A DNA stretch of 64,000 nucleotides from an uncultured Flavobacteriaceae bacterium (GCA_905479065.1 CAJQLB010000029.1:1-64000); one strand, 5' to 3'; positions 27,247 to 37,663 are shown, counted from the stretch's first letter. Made by a program: numbers and translations. Notes: generated by a model from the sequence alone, not told the origin.

Positions 27247-28482
27247 TTATAAATTAAAAGAGACGTTTATTCCTGTTTGAATGTCAGGATTATTGTTTAC
27301 CGTCAAATCTTGTTGTAAATAAAAAGTTGTTGTGAGTTTTTTTTCTACGGAGTACATGAAAGTCCAATAATTATTGTTCTTGTATAAATTTGAGATTCCT
27401 GAATTCCAAGATTTAAAAGAAACACCATTTTTTGTTGGTATTAAATAATTAAATTCACTTTTTTTGTTTAAACTAGTTTGAAAATAAAAGTCTATTCCGA
27501 TGCGATGCTTGGTAGGTTTCTTTGTTCTAAAAGTTAATTCAGTGATTGCTTCAAGGTAACCAATAAATCGATTATTATTAAATTCTATATTAGCTTGTTT
27601 CAATGTGATAACATTTGTTCGAGATGTTCCAAGACTAAGCCCTACATTCAATTTTTTTTGATTTTTAATATTGAAAACTTTCAGGAGGTTAGTTGAAATC
27701 CCAAGATCTACAGAACGATTGTATTTTGACGTATTTACACCAGCATGTGTTCCAAAATTCATATAAGTAATGTTCTTGGCGGCGTGATTGTTACTTAAAT
27801 AGTAATAATAACTAAATTCAAAACCACTTAATATTATGTTCCCAGCTTCAATATTAAGTACATTATCGTTTTGATCTTTATACCTTATTTTCCCTTCATT
27901 TAATCCATAAAGTTTTCTGTCAAAGGGATCATTCCCGCCAGCAATATTATCATGAAAAAACTCTATTGTTTCATCATTCGTTATTAATGAAAAAGGTAAT
28001 TTTCCTTTTGTTAAAAGAAATGTTCTGATGCCAATTTTTAATTCACTGTTACGACCTACTGGCATTGTTGCATGAACTTTCATTCCTTTAAGAACACCAT
28101 CATTTTGCACCTCAATTGACTTGGCGTTCAAGGTATCTACATCGACTGTAAACTCTCTAGCATGCCATGGAAATTGGCTTACAAATAAACGATCATTTGG
28201 ATTGTTTGGGAGGTATCCAACAACCGGTGGCGACCAAATATTAGCGCTCGATATTTGCATGTCAAAAGAGATGCTTTTTTGTGCATTTGATTTAAAATTT
28301 CCTTCCCATCTGGAAAAAAAAACACCGTATGGATGTGATGCTATAAGACTTGGCTTAACAATTTTTTGAGTAAACATTAATGAGGTCGAATCAACCACGG
28401 TTCGTTGTGAGTGTATGCTGTTTAAAAAACATAAAGTAAGAACAAATAAATATTGATTTAAAAAAGCAATAATAGATTTCAT
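27247..28482 (-). CDS. Outer-membrane beta-barrel protein, possibly DUF3187
   Basis: A 411-residue exported protein with a signal peptide (about residues 1-25, ending IHSQ). Alternating polar/aromatic strands and the final strand ending in Phe-Asn-Leu fit an outer-membrane barrel with a C-terminal insertion signal. The internal text HPYGVFFSRWEGNF and EFFHDNIAGGNDPFDR resembles DUF3187 proteins, but I am not sure of that family. Function unknown. It is convergent with the response-regulator gene, 8 nt apart, and so is not in its operon. Confidence 0.8.
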   Translation of the reverse strand: MKSIIAFLNQYLFVLTLCFLNSIHSQRTVVDSTSLMFTQKIVKPSLIASHPYGVFFSRWEGNFKSNAQKSISFDMQISSANIWSPPVVGYLPNNPNDRLFVSQFPWHAREFTVDVDTLNAKSIEVQNDGVLKGMKVHATMPVGRNSELKIGIRTFLLTKGKLPFSLITNDETIEFFHDNIAGGNDPFDRKLYGLNEGKIRYKDQNDNVLNIEAGNIILSGFEFSYYYYLSNNHAAKNITYMNFGTHAGVNTSKYNRSVDLGISTNLLKVFNIKNQKKLNVGLSLGTSRTNVITLKQANIEFNNNRFIGYLEAITELTFRTKKPTKHRIGIDFYFQTSLNKKSEFNYLIPTKNGVSFKSWNSGISNLYKNNNYWTFMYSVEKKLTTTFYLQQDLTVNNNPDIQTGINVSFNL

Positions 28483-28808
28483 GATCTTTTTATAATGGCA
28501 TTCAAATTTTATTTTTTTTAGTTACTTCTGAGTTTCTCATCATATTTATCAAATCAAAATTGTGTAACGATGGTTATTGCTGTAAAGACTATTTTGGTTG
28601 TCAACCACTGTCGAAAAATAATCTAAATATGCAGTTTTACCTAATTACATAGAGTTATTTTTAATCAGTTTAAAAAGTCAAATATTTATATATTTTGATA
28701 AATATGCTAAAGTATTGCTCCAAACAAATTTAATTTGAAGTTGATTATAAGATAATCATACTTTATATTTAATGCGTTCTTACATTTTAATTAAAAACTT
28801 AATGAATC
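28483..28808. other. 326-bp divergent gap with AT-rich inverted repeats
   Basis: No ORF or RNA gene is recognisable. Two inverted repeats stand out: ATATTTAT/ATAAATAT (28682-28689 and 28698-28705) and TGATTAT-AAG-ATAATCA (28742-28758), the latter 50 nt before the M28 start. A minus-strand TAAATTTG (28725-28732) matches the -7 consensus but is 243 nt from the barrel gene. These may be regulatory or just products of the AT bias. Confidence 0.4.
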
Positions 28809-30212
28809 ATGAAATATGTCTTTTTTCTTTTATATGGTGCTTTTACATTACAGTTGACCTCTCAAACTGACACTGAAGTTATTCGAAACATTTACAGTTA
28901 CTCTTTAAGTAACGGACAAAGTTATCAGTGGCTTGATCATTTGTCAAATCAAATAGGAAGTCGTTTGTCGGGTTCTTTAGGTGCCGAAAGAGCTGTGGCA
29001 TACACAAAGGAAGAATTGCAAAAATTAGGCCTAGATAAAGTTTGGTTACAACCTGTGATGGTTCCAAAATGGGTGAGAGGTAATCCAGAATTCGCTTATA
29101 TTGAAACAGCGCCTGGAGAAACACTTTCTGTAAATATTTGTGCCCTTGGCGGATCTGTTTCTACACCTCTTCAAGGACTAAAGGCGCAAGTCGTTGAAGT
29201 TCAAGGATTAGATGAATTGGAATTATTGGGACGTGAAAATATAGCAGGTAAGATTGTATTTTTTAATCGCCCTATGGATGAAACTCTAATACATACTTTT
29301 AGAGCCTATGGAGGTTGCGTTGATCAACGAGGATCAGGAGCAAAAGAGGCGATAAAATATGGGGCAGTTGGTGTTGTTGTACGATCTATGAATTTACGCC
29401 TAGATGATTTTCCACACACTGGCTCTACAAATTATGGAGATACTCCGGTAAATAAGCGTATTCCTGCTGCTGCAATCAGTACCAATCATGCAGAATTATT
29501 AAGTAGTATGCTTAAGATGGATAAAAATTTAAAATTTTATTTTAAGCAAAATTGTAGACAATTGCCCGATGTCCAGTCGTACAATGTTATTGGTGAAATA
29601 AAAGGAACTGAATTTCCAAACGAAATCATTGTTGTTGGTGGACATCTTGATTCATGGGATTTAGGTGATGGATCTCATGACGACGGCGCTGGTTGCACTC
29701 AGTCAATGGATGTTATTCGCATTATAAAAAAATTAGGAATAAAGCCAAAAAGAACTATTCGAGTTGTCATGTTTATGAACGAGGAAAATGGCATGAGAGG
29801 AGGGAACAAGTATGCTGAAATTGCTAAACAAAAATCGGAAAATCATGTATTTGCATTAGAAAGTGATTCAGGAGGTTTTACACCACGAGGATTTTCTTTC
29901 GATGCCGATGACACAAGTTTTAATCAAATATTGAATTGGAAAACACTGTTTGATCCTTATTTGATTCACTATTTTGAAAGAGGAGGTAGTGGCGCTGACA
30001 TTGGACCGCTGAAAGACGGGACTGTTGTATTGGCAGGTTTACGTCCAGACTCACAGCGATATTTTGATTATCATCATGCTGCCAATGATACATTTGAGGC
30101 TATTAATAAGCGTGAATTAGAACTAGGTGCGGCAACAATGACAGCATTAGTGTATTTAGTTGATAAGTATGGGTTTAATGATATTAAAAATACGCCTCAA
30201 ATTAAAAAATAG
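28809..30212 (+). CDS. Exported M28 family aminopeptidase with PA domain
   Basis: A 467-residue zinc peptidase with a signal peptide (about residues 1-18). A PA (protease-associated) domain insert lies at about 125-240. Catalytic residues are visible in GGHLDSWD (His279, Asp281), HDDGAG (Asp291/292), MNEENG (Glu325/326), ESD and the C-terminal HHAAND. It should remove N-terminal residues from peptides in the periplasm or outside. It stands alone on its strand, with a 326-bp upstream gap. Confidence 0.94.
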   Translation: MKYVFFLLYGAFTLQLTSQTDTEVIRNIYSYSLSNGQSYQWLDHLSNQIGSRLSGSLGAERAVAYTKEELQKLGLDKVWLQPVMVPKWVRGNPEFAYIETAPGETLSVNICALGGSVSTPLQGLKAQVVEVQGLDELELLGRENIAGKIVFFNRPMDETLIHTFRAYGGCVDQRGSGAKEAIKYGAVGVVVRSMNLRLDDFPHTGSTNYGDTPVNKRIPAAAISTNHAELLSSMLKMDKNLKFYFKQNCRQLPDVQSYNVIGEIKGTEFPNEIIVVGGHLDSWDLGDGSHDDGAGCTQSMDVIRIIKKLGIKPKRTIRVVMFMNEENGMRGGNKYAEIAKQKSENHVFALESDSGGFTPRGFSFDADDTSFNQILNWKTLFDPYLIHYFERGGSGADIGPLKDGTVVLAGLRPDSQRYFDYHHAANDTFEAINKRELELGAATMTALVYLVDKYGFNDIKNTPQIKK

Positions 30213-30305
30213 AACGTTATCATATATCACAATGACTAAGAATTTAATAGTACCGTTAATTATTTTGGATGTTATTACCAAGGACTTGGCACTTCATAGC
30301 TACAA

Positions 30306-30590
30306 TTAATTTCCTGCAATTGGGGTTCCAAAAATTCCTACGGCCAATTCGATCCAGGTCAAAAAAAGTATCGTAATGATTAAAGTGACCAAAATCACTT
30401 TAATTTTTGGATATTTAGCTGTTTTTAGTACCACTAAAATTAATTGTGTTACACTAAAAATAATAATTCCAGCTAGAATAAAATCAGCCATGCTCCAAAT
30501 AACGCTATCGGTAAATTGCATCGCAATCAATGGGATTGACAATAGTAAGATCACAATAATAACGCCAATTAAGATTGGATGATTTTTCAT
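30306..30590 (-). CDS. Small three-helix membrane protein
   Basis: A 94-residue protein with three hydrophobic helices (about residues 7-25, 32-55 and 64-87) and few charges, so a small integral inner-membrane protein. The pattern IPLIAMQFTDSVIWSMADF looks like a family I have seen in Flavobacteriaceae, but no function is known. It is between the M28 gene and ggt and is probably transcribed alone, since 90 nt separate it from the upstream ggt stop on the same strand. Confidence 0.75.
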   Translation of the reverse strand: MKNHPILIGVIIVILLLSIPLIAMQFTDSVIWSMADFILAGIIIFSVTQLILVVLKTAKYPKIKVILVTLIITILFLTWIELAVGIFGTPIAGN

Positions 30591-30680
30591 ACGATTAAAC
30601 TATTTCAAATAAGTAAGCATGTTAAAAATGACATATTAAAATTCAAAATTGTTAAGATGACTTAGATTTGAAATATGTTA

Positions 30681-32378
30681 TTAATATCCTATGGCTGCAC
30701 CTTCAGGTCGTGAGGAGTCAGCCGCTCCCGTAATTATTTTTGTTTTTGGATCAATTGTAATACCCATCAACGCTCCAAGTCCATTGGTTGCACGTACTTT
30801 ATGTCCCATAAGCTCAAGTTCTTTTCTAGTGTCTGGTGACATCAAATATTTTTCAAAAACTAAAACATCTGGTGACCATTGATGATGAATTTTCATTGCT
30901 TCGATGGCTTTATCAATGCGCATATCGAATTCTAGAACATTGAGAGTAGTTTGAAAAACAGTGTTGATGATGGTCCGTCCTCCCGGACTTCCGATAATTA
31001 AGTAGGGTTTTCCGTCCCTAGCAACGATGGTTGGTGACATACTCGATAGCATTCTTTTTTGTGGTGCCACTAAATTTGGTTTTGTCCCAATTTGCCATCC
31101 AGAGGTTGTAATTCCTGGAACAGGGTTAAAATCTCCCATCTCATTATTAAAGATAAATCCCAGAGCTTTCGATCCCATTTTGACTCCGTAACTGTTTTCT
31201 AATGTGTAGGTTACAGAAACTGCATTTCCTGACTTGTCAAGAACAGAAAAATGAGTCGTATTTTTGCCATCATAAATTTGACCAAATTTTGAAGAATCAC
31301 TCACTGAGGCTTTCTCCATATTTAGATTTTTAAATCGATTTTTTGCATGTTTTTTTGAAATTAAGCGCTCTAATGGCATGTCGAGGTTAAAATCAGGATC
31401 TCCCAAAAACTCAGCTCTGTCTGCAAATGCCCTTCTCATAGCTTCCGTTAAAATATGGACATATTCCTTTGAATTAAATTCAATAGTGTCCCAATTGACT
31501 AATTCCATGATGTTCATCATTTCTATCAAGGCAATGCCACCAGAACTTGGCGGTGGCATGCCGTAAATGTCAAAACCTTTATACGTTCCAATTATTGGTT
31601 TTCGTTCAATAGCCTCGTATTTTTCCAGATCTTCTGTGGTTATAATGCCTCCATTTGCGCTCATATATGTTGCTATTTCCTCAGCGATGTCACCTTTGTA
31701 AAAACCATCTCTACCATTATCTCTAATTTTCTTTAAAGTATTGGCCAAAGCCTGTTGTTTCCAAATTTCATTAGGTTGTGTTAACTCTCCTTTTTTATTG
31801 TCAAAATAGGAGGACATGAAAGGAAATTGATCTGATGCTTCTTTAAAACGTTGTCCAGCTCGATATAAATTCCAATTAAAAATAAACCCTTGTTCTGCAA
31901 GATTGATGGCAGGCTGAACTAATTTTGACCAAGGAAGCTTACCATACTTTTGATGTGCCAAAAAAAGCCCTGCAACTGTACCTGGAACGCCAGTTGCAAG
32001 TAATCCTTTATGATTACTGTTGTTTTTTATGTTTCCGTTTTCATCAAGAAACATTGTTTTAGATGAAGCTAACGGTGCTTTTTCTCTAAAATCTATGGTG
32101 GTAGTTTCACCATTAGAGTTCATGAACACCATGAAACCACCTCCACCAATATTGCCAGCTGTTGGATGAGTTACAGCTAGAGAAAATGCAGTAGCAATGG
32201 CGGCATCTACGGCATTTCCACCTTGCTTCAAAATATGGATACCAGTTTGAGATGAAATTTTACTTGCAGAAACGACCATCCCATTTTTAGCATAAGTTTG
32301 AGCCTTTATACTGGTTATGCTTATAATTGATAACAGGGTTAGAGCAAAAAATAGAGAGTGTTTGATACTTGTTTTCAT
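30681..32378 (-). CDS. ggt: Gamma-glutamyltransferase
   Basis: A 565-residue N-terminal nucleophile hydrolase that cleaves glutathione and other gamma-glutamyl compounds in the periplasm. It has a signal peptide (about residues 1-26). Self-cleavage should occur before Thr374 in the TTHFSV motif, giving large and small subunits. The conserved PPPSSGG (275-281) and the C-terminal PGG(R) oxyanion region are present. A lone gene on the minus strand, 80 nt after kdsA. Confidence 0.95.
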   Translation of the reverse strand: MKTSIKHSLFFALTLLSIISITSIKAQTYAKNGMVVSASKISSQTGIHILKQGGNAVDAAIATAFSLAVTHPTAGNIGGGGFMVFMNSNGETTTIDFREKAPLASSKTMFLDENGNIKNNSNHKGLLATGVPGTVAGLFLAHQKYGKLPWSKLVQPAINLAEQGFIFNWNLYRAGQRFKEASDQFPFMSSYFDNKKGELTQPNEIWKQQALANTLKKIRDNGRDGFYKGDIAEEIATYMSANGGIITTEDLEKYEAIERKPIIGTYKGFDIYGMPPPSSGGIALIEMMNIMELVNWDTIEFNSKEYVHILTEAMRRAFADRAEFLGDPDFNLDMPLERLISKKHAKNRFKNLNMEKASVSDSSKFGQIYDGKNTTHFSVLDKSGNAVSVTYTLENSYGVKMGSKALGFIFNNEMGDFNPVPGITTSGWQIGTKPNLVAPQKRMLSSMSPTIVARDGKPYLIIGSPGGRTIINTVFQTTLNVLEFDMRIDKAIEAMKIHHQWSPDVLVFEKYLMSPDTRKELELMGHKVRATNGLGALMGITIDPKTKIITGAADSSRPEGAAIGY

Positions 32379-32458
32379 AGTGTTTAATTTTGAAAAATAG
32401 GATTCTTAAGGATGATCCTTTAATTATGACTGGCTGACTAATTAAAACATTCTTAATG

Positions 32459-33277
32459 TTAGAGTTTATTAACTGTTTTTCTAATTTCAACTAAATTAAT
32501 AAGTAATTGTTCAAGCTTGTCTAAGTGTAGCATGTTGGCACCATCACTTTTGGCATTCGTAGGGTCAAAATGTGTTTCGATAAATAGGCCATCAACATTA
32601 TTGACAATTCCAGCTCGAGCAATTGTTTCAATCATGTCAGGTCGCCCACCTGTGACTCCAACAGTTTGATTTGGTTGTTGTAGAGAATGAGTAACATCTA
32701 AAATTGTAGGTGCAAATTTTCGCATTGTTGGAATACCTCTGAAATCAACAATCATATCTTGATATCCAAACATAGTGCCTCTATCTGTAATCCAAGCGTT
32801 ATTATTCCCGGCATCATTTACTTTTATTACCGCGTGCTTCATTGCCTCAGGGCTCATAAATTGACCTTTCTTTAGATTAACAATTTTACCTGTTTTAGCT
32901 GCAGCAACCACCAAATCTGTTTGACGTACAAGAAATGCGGGAATTTGTAAAACATCTACATACTGAGCTGCTTTTTCTGCATCATTAATTTCATGAATGT
33001 CTGTCACTGTCGGGACATCTAATAGTGTTGATACTTGTTTTAAAATTTCTAAAGCTTTATCGTCACCAATACCCGTGAAACTGTCAATTCGACTTCTGTT
33101 AGCTTTTTTAAAACTGCCCTTAAATACAAATGGAATTTTTAATTTATCGGTAATGTTAAGAATTCGTTCCGCAATTTCTATTGCCATTTTTTCACCTTCA
33201 ATTGCACACGGTCCTGCTAAAAGGAAAAAATTATTGGATGCTGAATGTTTTATTTTCGGAATTGTCTGTAAGTTCAT
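32459..33277 (-). CDS. kdsA: 3-deoxy-8-phosphooctulonate synthase
   Basis: A 272-residue cytoplasmic enzyme that condenses phosphoenolpyruvate with arabinose 5-phosphate to KDO-8-phosphate for lipopolysaccharide. Key segments are the KANRS motif in FKGSFKKANRSRIDS, QIPAFLVRQTDLV and VTHSLQQPN. The N-terminal motif AGPCAIEGE has Cys where the E. coli metal-independent enzyme has Asn, so this should be the metal-dependent class. It has a complete two-element promoter just upstream. Its presence shows that the organism makes KDO-containing LPS. Confidence 0.95.
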   Translation of the reverse strand: MNLQTIPKIKHSASNNFFLLAGPCAIEGEKMAIEIAERILNITDKLKIPFVFKGSFKKANRSRIDSFTGIGDDKALEILKQVSTLLDVPTVTDIHEINDAEKAAQYVDVLQIPAFLVRQTDLVVAAAKTGKIVNLKKGQFMSPEAMKHAVIKVNDAGNNNAWITDRGTMFGYQDMIVDFRGIPTMRKFAPTILDVTHSLQQPNQTVGVTGGRPDMIETIARAGIVNNVDGLFIETHFDPTNAKSDGANMLHLDKLEQLLINLVEIRKTVNKL

Positions 33278-33297
33278 TTGTTCGTTTTATAAAGGGA

Positions 33298-33329
33298 CAA
33301 AGATACATAATTTAGAGGCTTTGTTTCAA
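33298..33329 (-). promoter_or_regulatory. Complete kdsA promoter (TTG / TAnnTTTG)
   Basis: On the minus strand TTG (33329-33327) and TATCTTTG (33305-33298) are 21 nt apart, the same spacing as at grpE. The -7 element ends 20 nt before the kdsA ATG. Confidence 0.65.
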
Positions 33330-33490
33330 GTGTGATATCTCCTTAAAGATGCTGGAGCGATTGTTTGTTGGTTACATCATTCAATATGCTTAAATTGAAT
33401 AAATTAGTTTCCAAGTCCAGTAATTTTTTTTAAACGAAGTTTAGGTGTTATTAGTTTGATATTTGTGAAATTCGATTAAATCATAAAATT

Positions 33491-33510
33491 AAGCGTACAT
33501 TTGCACGCTT
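33491..33510 (+). promoter_or_regulatory. typA promoter -7 element inside an inverted repeat
   Basis: TACATTTG (33496-33503) matches TAnnTTTG and is enclosed by AAGCGT (33491-33496) and ACGCTT (33505-33510), a perfect 6-bp inverted repeat. The typA ATG is 23 nt after the element. A repressor binding the repeat would block the promoter; alternatively the repeat is a coincidence. Confidence 0.45.
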
Positions 33511-33526
33511 AAAATATGGCTTTATT

Positions 33527-35326
33527 ATGGCTCAAATAAAAAACATTGCAATTATCGCTCACGTTGATCACGGTAAAACAACCTTGGTTGATAAAATTAT
33601 GTACCACTGTCAACTGTTTAGAGAAAACGAAAATACAGGAGATTTAATCTTGGACAACAACGACTTGGAAAGAGAACGAGGAATCACAATTACCTCAAAA
33701 AATGTCTCTGTTGTTTATCGAGATACCAAAATTAATATCATTGATACACCGGGACACGCTGATTTTGGAGGTGAAGTAGAACGTGTACTAAACATGGCTG
33801 ATGGTGTATTATTATTAGTTGATGCTTTTGAGGGGCCAATGCCACAAACTCGATTTGTTCTGCAAAAAGCAATTGATTTGGGGTTAAAACCTTGTGTTGT
33901 AATTAATAAAGTTGACAAAGAAAATTGTACCCCAGAAGAAGTTCACGAAAAAGTATTTGACTTGATGTTTGAACTTGGTGCTGAAGAGTGGCAATTAGAT
34001 TTTCCTACTGTTTATGGTTCAGCAAAAAACAATTGGATGAGTGATGATTGGCAACAGGAAACAGATAATATTGAACCACTATTAGATATGGTAATTGAGC
34101 ATATCCCTGAGCCTGAAATTCAACGAGGGAACACACAGATGCTAATTACCTCGTTAGATTTTTCATCTTTTACTGGACGTATTGCTATTGGTCGTTTAAC
34201 GAGAGGTTGTCTGAAAGTTGGTCAACAAATTTCATTGGTTAAAAGGGATAGAAGTATTGTGAAATCTAAAATAAAAGAGTTGCACACTTTTGAGGGTCTT
34301 GGTCGTAAAAAAATTGATGAGGTTCATGCTGGTGATATTTGCGCTATTGTTGGTCTAGAGGGTTTTGAAATTGGTGATACAGTTGCAGATGTAGAAAATC
34401 CTGAAGCACTTAAAACAATCGCTATAGACGAACCAACCATGAGCATGTTATTTACAATTAATGACTCTCCGTTTTTTGGAAAAGATGGTAAATATGTAAC
34501 CTCAAGACATATCAAAGATCGTTTAAATAAAGAATTAGAAAAGAATTTAGCTTTACGTGTTCAAGACACGAACAGTGCTGACAAGTTTTTGGTGTTTGGA
34601 CGAGGTGTATTGCATTTGTCTGTGCTAATTGAAACCATGCGTCGCGAAGGCTATGAATTACAAATAGGTCAGCCTCAAGTTATTATCAAAGAAGTTGATG
34701 GAGCGAAATGTGAGCCAGTTGAGGAGATGACGATTGATTTACCAGAGAGTGTTTCAGGCAAGGCGATAGAAATGGTGACGATGCGTAAGGGCGAAATGAT
34801 GAGTATGGAAGCAAAAGGAGATCGTATGATCTGTGAGTTCATAGTGCCTTCTCGTGGAATCATAGGTTTGCGAAATCAATTATTAACTGCTACTGCCGGT
34901 GAAGCCATCATGGCCCATCGTTTTAAAGAGTATCAACCGATTAAGGGTGGTATTCCTGAGCGTCAAAATGGTAGCTTGGTATCAATGGAAAAAGGTACAG
35001 CCATACCTTACTCAATCGATAAGTTACAAGACAGAGGTAAATTTTTTGTTGATCCAGGTGAAGAAATTTATGAAGGTCAAGTAATTGGTGAGAACTCTCG
35101 TGGTGATGACATGACCATTAATATTACCAAAACAAAAAAATTAAGTAATGTTCGTTCGGCGGGTGCTGACGACAAAGCAAAAATTGTACCGGCCATTAAA
35201 TTTTCATTAGAAGAAGCTCTAGAGTATATTCAAAAAGACGAGTATGTAGAGGTAACTCCGAGTCATTTGAGATTACGTAAAATATTTTTAAAGGAAGTTG
35301 ATAGAAAACGAAACAAATCCCTTTAA
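33527..35326 (+). CDS. typA: Ribosome-associated GTPase TypA/BipA
   Basis: A 599-residue translational GTPase that helps 50S ribosome assembly, especially under cold or stress. G1 is AHVDHGKTT at about residues 10-18, with the switch segment [21 protein letters not shown] and NKVDKE. EF-G-like domains II, III and V follow, then the BipA-specific C-terminal domain ending [11 protein letters not shown]. Length is normal. A small membrane-protein gene starts 15 nt after its stop. Confidence 0.97.
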   Translation: MAQIKNIAIIAHVDHGKTTLVDKIMYHCQLFRENENTGDLILDNNDLERERGITITSKNVSVVYRDTKINIIDTPGHADFGGEVERVLNMADGVLLLVDAFEGPMPQTRFVLQKAIDLGLKPCVVINKVDKENCTPEEVHEKVFDLMFELGAEEWQLDFPTVYGSAKNNWMSDDWQQETDNIEPLLDMVIEHIPEPEIQRGNTQMLITSLDFSSFTGRIAIGRLTRGCLKVGQQISLVKRDRSIVKSKIKELHTFEGLGRKKIDEVHAGDICAIVGLEGFEIGDTVADVENPEALKTIAIDEPTMSMLFTINDSPFFGKDGKYVTSRHIKDRLNKELEKNLALRVQDTNSADKFLVFGRGVLHLSVLIETMRREGYELQIGQPQVIIKEVDGAKCEPVEEMTIDLPESVSGKAIEMVTMRKGEMMSMEAKGDRMICEFIVPSRGIIGLRNQLLTATAGEAIMAHRFKEYQPIKGGIPERQNGSLVSMEKGTAIPYSIDKLQDRGKFFVDPGEEIYEGQVIGENSRGDDMTINITKTKKLSNVRSAGADDKAKIVPAIKFSLEEALEYIQKDEYVEVTPSHLRLRKIFLKEVDRKRNKSL

Positions 35327-35341
35327 TAAAGACGTCCAAGT

Positions 35342-35557
35342 TTGAATACCACTGAACTAATAGGCTACTTAGCCATGATTTTATTGCTCATCTCATTTAC
35401 GATGAAAGATCTTCGTAAGTTAAGGGCTATCAACTCGCTAGCTTGTGTTTTTTTTGTGATTTATGGGTTTATGTTGGCCATATCCTGGCCAATAATCATT
35501 TCTAATACTGCTATTTTTGGTGTTAACTTCTATTATTTATTTGTAAAGAAAAATTAG
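35342..35557 (+). CDS. Small membrane protein, YgjV-like
   Basis: A 71-residue protein with two or three hydrophobic segments (about 8-20, 30-50 and 52-66) and a basic cytoplasmic turn (MKDLRKLRAINS). The order of motifs (GYLAMILLLISFTMKDLRKLRAINS) resembles the YgjV family of small inner-membrane proteins. It starts with TTG, 15 nt after typA; the first ATG would remove the first helix, so TTG is favoured. Probably cotranscribed with typA. Confidence 0.75.
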   Translation: MNTTELIGYLAMILLLISFTMKDLRKLRAINSLACVFFVIYGFMLAISWPIIISNTAIFGVNFYYLFVKKN

Positions 35558-35591
35558 TACTTTCACGATATAATTAGAAATCTTAGCAGTC

Positions 35592-36566
35592 ATTTTTTCG
35601 GTAGAGAAATATCATAGTCACCACAGGGACCTTTGGAATGCATTTGTTGCCTCATCTAAAAACGCAACATTTTTATTTCAACGTAATTTTATTGAATATC
35701 ACCAAGATAGATTTGATGAACATTCTTACATTATTTACAAAAAGACCAAACCTTTTGCATTACTTCCTGCAAATAAAAATAAAAAGAAACTAATATCTCA
35801 CCAGGGGTTAAGTTATGGAGGGTTAATTCTCCAACCTGATGCGAAGTTTAAAGATGTCTTAAATAGTTTTGTAACCCTTTTAGAACAAATAAATGACGAT
35901 GGCTTCTCTAATTTAATAATTAAAACTATTCCTAAAATCTATCATGATTTACCATCTGATGAAATGGATTATTTACTCTTTAAAACAAAGGCTAATTTAC
36001 TTCGACGAGACTTAAGTTCTGTTATTGAAACACAACGGTCACTAGAAATACAGTCATCTAATCGTAAAAGAGGATTGAAACGAGCTTTGAATGCAGAATT
36101 GGAGATACTTGAGTCTTTAGATTTTAAGATGTTTTGGAATGATATTTTAATACCAAATTTAAAGTCAAGACATCAAGTTACCCCAACTCACAGCCTAGAA
36201 GAGATAATAAAATTACATGCTTATTTTCCCAAAAATATTAGACAATTCAATGTCTTTAATAAGCAGACTCTGGTTGCAGGTGTTACTATTTTTGAATCAA
36301 AGCATGTGGCTCACGTTCAGTACATATCAGGCAATGATGAGAAACAAAAACTTGGTAGTCTTGACATGATTTTTGACCATTTAATAAATAACGTCTACAA
36401 AACTAAAAAGTATTTTGACTTTGGTATTTCTAACGAAAGTAGTGGGCACTTTGTAAATGAGGGCTTAATATCTTGGAAAGAATCATTCGGTGCTCGAAGT
36501 ATCGCCATAGATACCTATAGCATAGATACTAAAAATCATCATAAATTAAGGGATACGTTGATATGA
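35592..36566 (+). CDS. FemAB/GNAT-type acyltransferase with a non-standard start
   Basis: The frame is open from 35574, after a TAA at 35571, and reads [18 protein letters not shown] from 35592, then [29 protein letters not shown] and [10 protein letters not shown] near the end. The first ATG is at 35964, but about 125 upstream codons carry clear family-like sequence, so the true protein starts earlier. No ATG, GTG or TTG exists in that open stretch; ATT at 35592 (or ATC at 35580) is the likely initiator, giving 324 residues, the usual family length. It probably N-acylates the amino sugar made by the overlapping DegT gene (ATGA overlap at 36563). The other option is an upstream frameshift. 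Confidence 0.75.
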   Translation: MFSVEKYHSHHRDLWNAFVASSKNATFLFQRNFIEYHQDRFDEHSYIIYKKTKPFALLPANKNKKKLISHQGLSYGGLILQPDAKFKDVLNSFVTLLEQINDDGFSNLIIKTIPKIYHDLPSDEMDYLLFKTKANLLRRDLSSVIETQRSLEIQSSNRKRGLKRALNAELEILESLDFKMFWNDILIPNLKSRHQVTPTHSLEEIIKLHAYFPKNIRQFNVFNKQTLVAGVTIFESKHVAHVQYISGNDEKQKLGSLDMIFDHLINNVYKTKKYFDFGISNESSGHFVNEGLISWKESFGARSIAIDTYSIDTKNHHKLRDTLI

Positions 36567-37663
36567 TAAAATTTCAAGATTTACAATTGTTTAATTCGCA
36601 ATTTGAAGATGAATTTATGCGAGTTTGTCAGCAATTTTTGCATTCTGGAAATTATATTTTAGGAAATCAGGTTGATAGATTTGAAAATTCTTTTGCTACT
36701 TATACTGGTGCCAAATATTGTATTGGCACTGGTACTGGTTTAGATGCTCTTTTTTTAATTTTTCAAGGTTATAAAAAGCTCGGAAAGTTAAAGGATGGAG
36801 ATGAGGTTGTTGTTCCAGCGAACACTTACATAGCTTCAATTTTAGCCATTATTCACGCAGGTTTAGTTCCAGTATTTTCAGAGCCAAATAGTCACACCTT
36901 TAATATATCTGCTAAAAATATTGAAGACGCGATTACCTCGAAAACAAAGGCAGTTTTGGTTGTTCATTTGTACGGGCAACTGGCAGATATGACTGCAATC
37001 AATGCTGTTTCAAATAGCCATAATTTGTTGGTTATAGAAGATGCTGCTCAGGCTCACGGAGCGCGAGACAGCGGCGGATTTAGATCAGGTGATTTTGGTC
37101 ATGCCGCAGGATTCAGTTTTTATCCAAGTAAAAACCTTGGTGCTTTGGGAGATGGGGGTGCTGTAACAACCAGCGATGAAGAACTATATAATGTTATTTA
37201 TAAGCTTAGAAATTATGGAAGTTCGAAAAAATACATTGTTGATTTTCCCGGTTATAACTCCCGATTAGATGAAATTCAAGCTGCGTTTTTAAATATTAAA
37301 TTACCGTTGTTGGATACGCATAATTCGAAACGAATTTCATTGGCAAAATTTTATACCGATTCAATTGATAATAAAAAAATACTTCTGCCATATTCAAAGG
37401 GTCATTTGGATCATGTATTTCATCAATTCGTTTTGCGTACAAAAGATAGGGATGGATTGCAAGAGTATTTAAAATTACATGGTGTTGAAACATTAATACA
37501 TTATCCAGTACCGCCTCACAAACAACCTGGATTAATTAAATATAAAAGCTTAGATTTACCAATTACCGAAGAAATTCATGAGACAGTAATTAGTCTTCCA
37601 ATTGGACCAACACTCAATAGGAGCGACTCAGAAAAGATAGTGGAACTACTTAACGCTTATTAA
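36563..37663 (+). CDS. DegT/DnrJ/EryC1 sugar aminotransferase (FdtB-like)
   Basis: A 366-residue PLP-dependent aminotransferase that adds an amino group to a nucleotide-linked ketosugar. The PLP lysine is Lys190 in [13 protein letters not shown] and the PLP-binding Asp is Asp160 in [11 protein letters not shown]. With the FdtA-like isomerase at 43.2 kb it would make dTDP-3-amino-3,6-dideoxyhexose (Fuc3N or Qui3N type). It overlaps the acyltransferase by 4 nt and abuts the flippase gene (stop TAA at once followed by TTG). Confidence 0.92.
   Translation: MIKFQDLQLFNSQFEDEFMRVCQQFLHSGNYILGNQVDRFENSFATYTGAKYCIGTGTGLDALFLIFQGYKKLGKLKDGDEVVVPANTYIASILAIIHAGLVPVFSEPNSHTFNISAKNIEDAITSKTKAVLVVHLYGQLADMTAINAVSNSHNLLVIEDAAQAHGARDSGGFRSGDFGHAAGFSFYPSKNLGALGDGGAVTTSDEELYNVIYKLRNYGSSKKYIVDFPGYNSRLDEIQAAFLNIKLPLLDTHNSKRISLAKFYTDSIDNKKILLPYSKGHLDHVFHQFVLRTKDRDGLQEYLKLHGVETLIHYPVPPHKQPGLIKYKSLDLPITEEIHETVISLPIGPTLNRSDSEKIVELLNAY

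Noticed and set aside
30232-30309. 25-codon ORF between the M28 gene and the small membrane-protein gene
   Set aside because: Too short, no ribosome binding or promoter support, and its end overlaps the neighbouring gene's stop; nothing separates it from chance.
32408-32420. Palindrome AAGGAT-G-ATCCTT between kdsA and ggt
   Set aside because: The 1-nt centre cannot form a hairpin loop and there is no T-run, so it is not a terminator; as an operator it has no support.
35964-36566. Annotating the acyltransferase as a 200-residue protein from the first ATG
   Set aside because: About 125 upstream codons in the same frame carry family-like sequence, so the ATG is internal.
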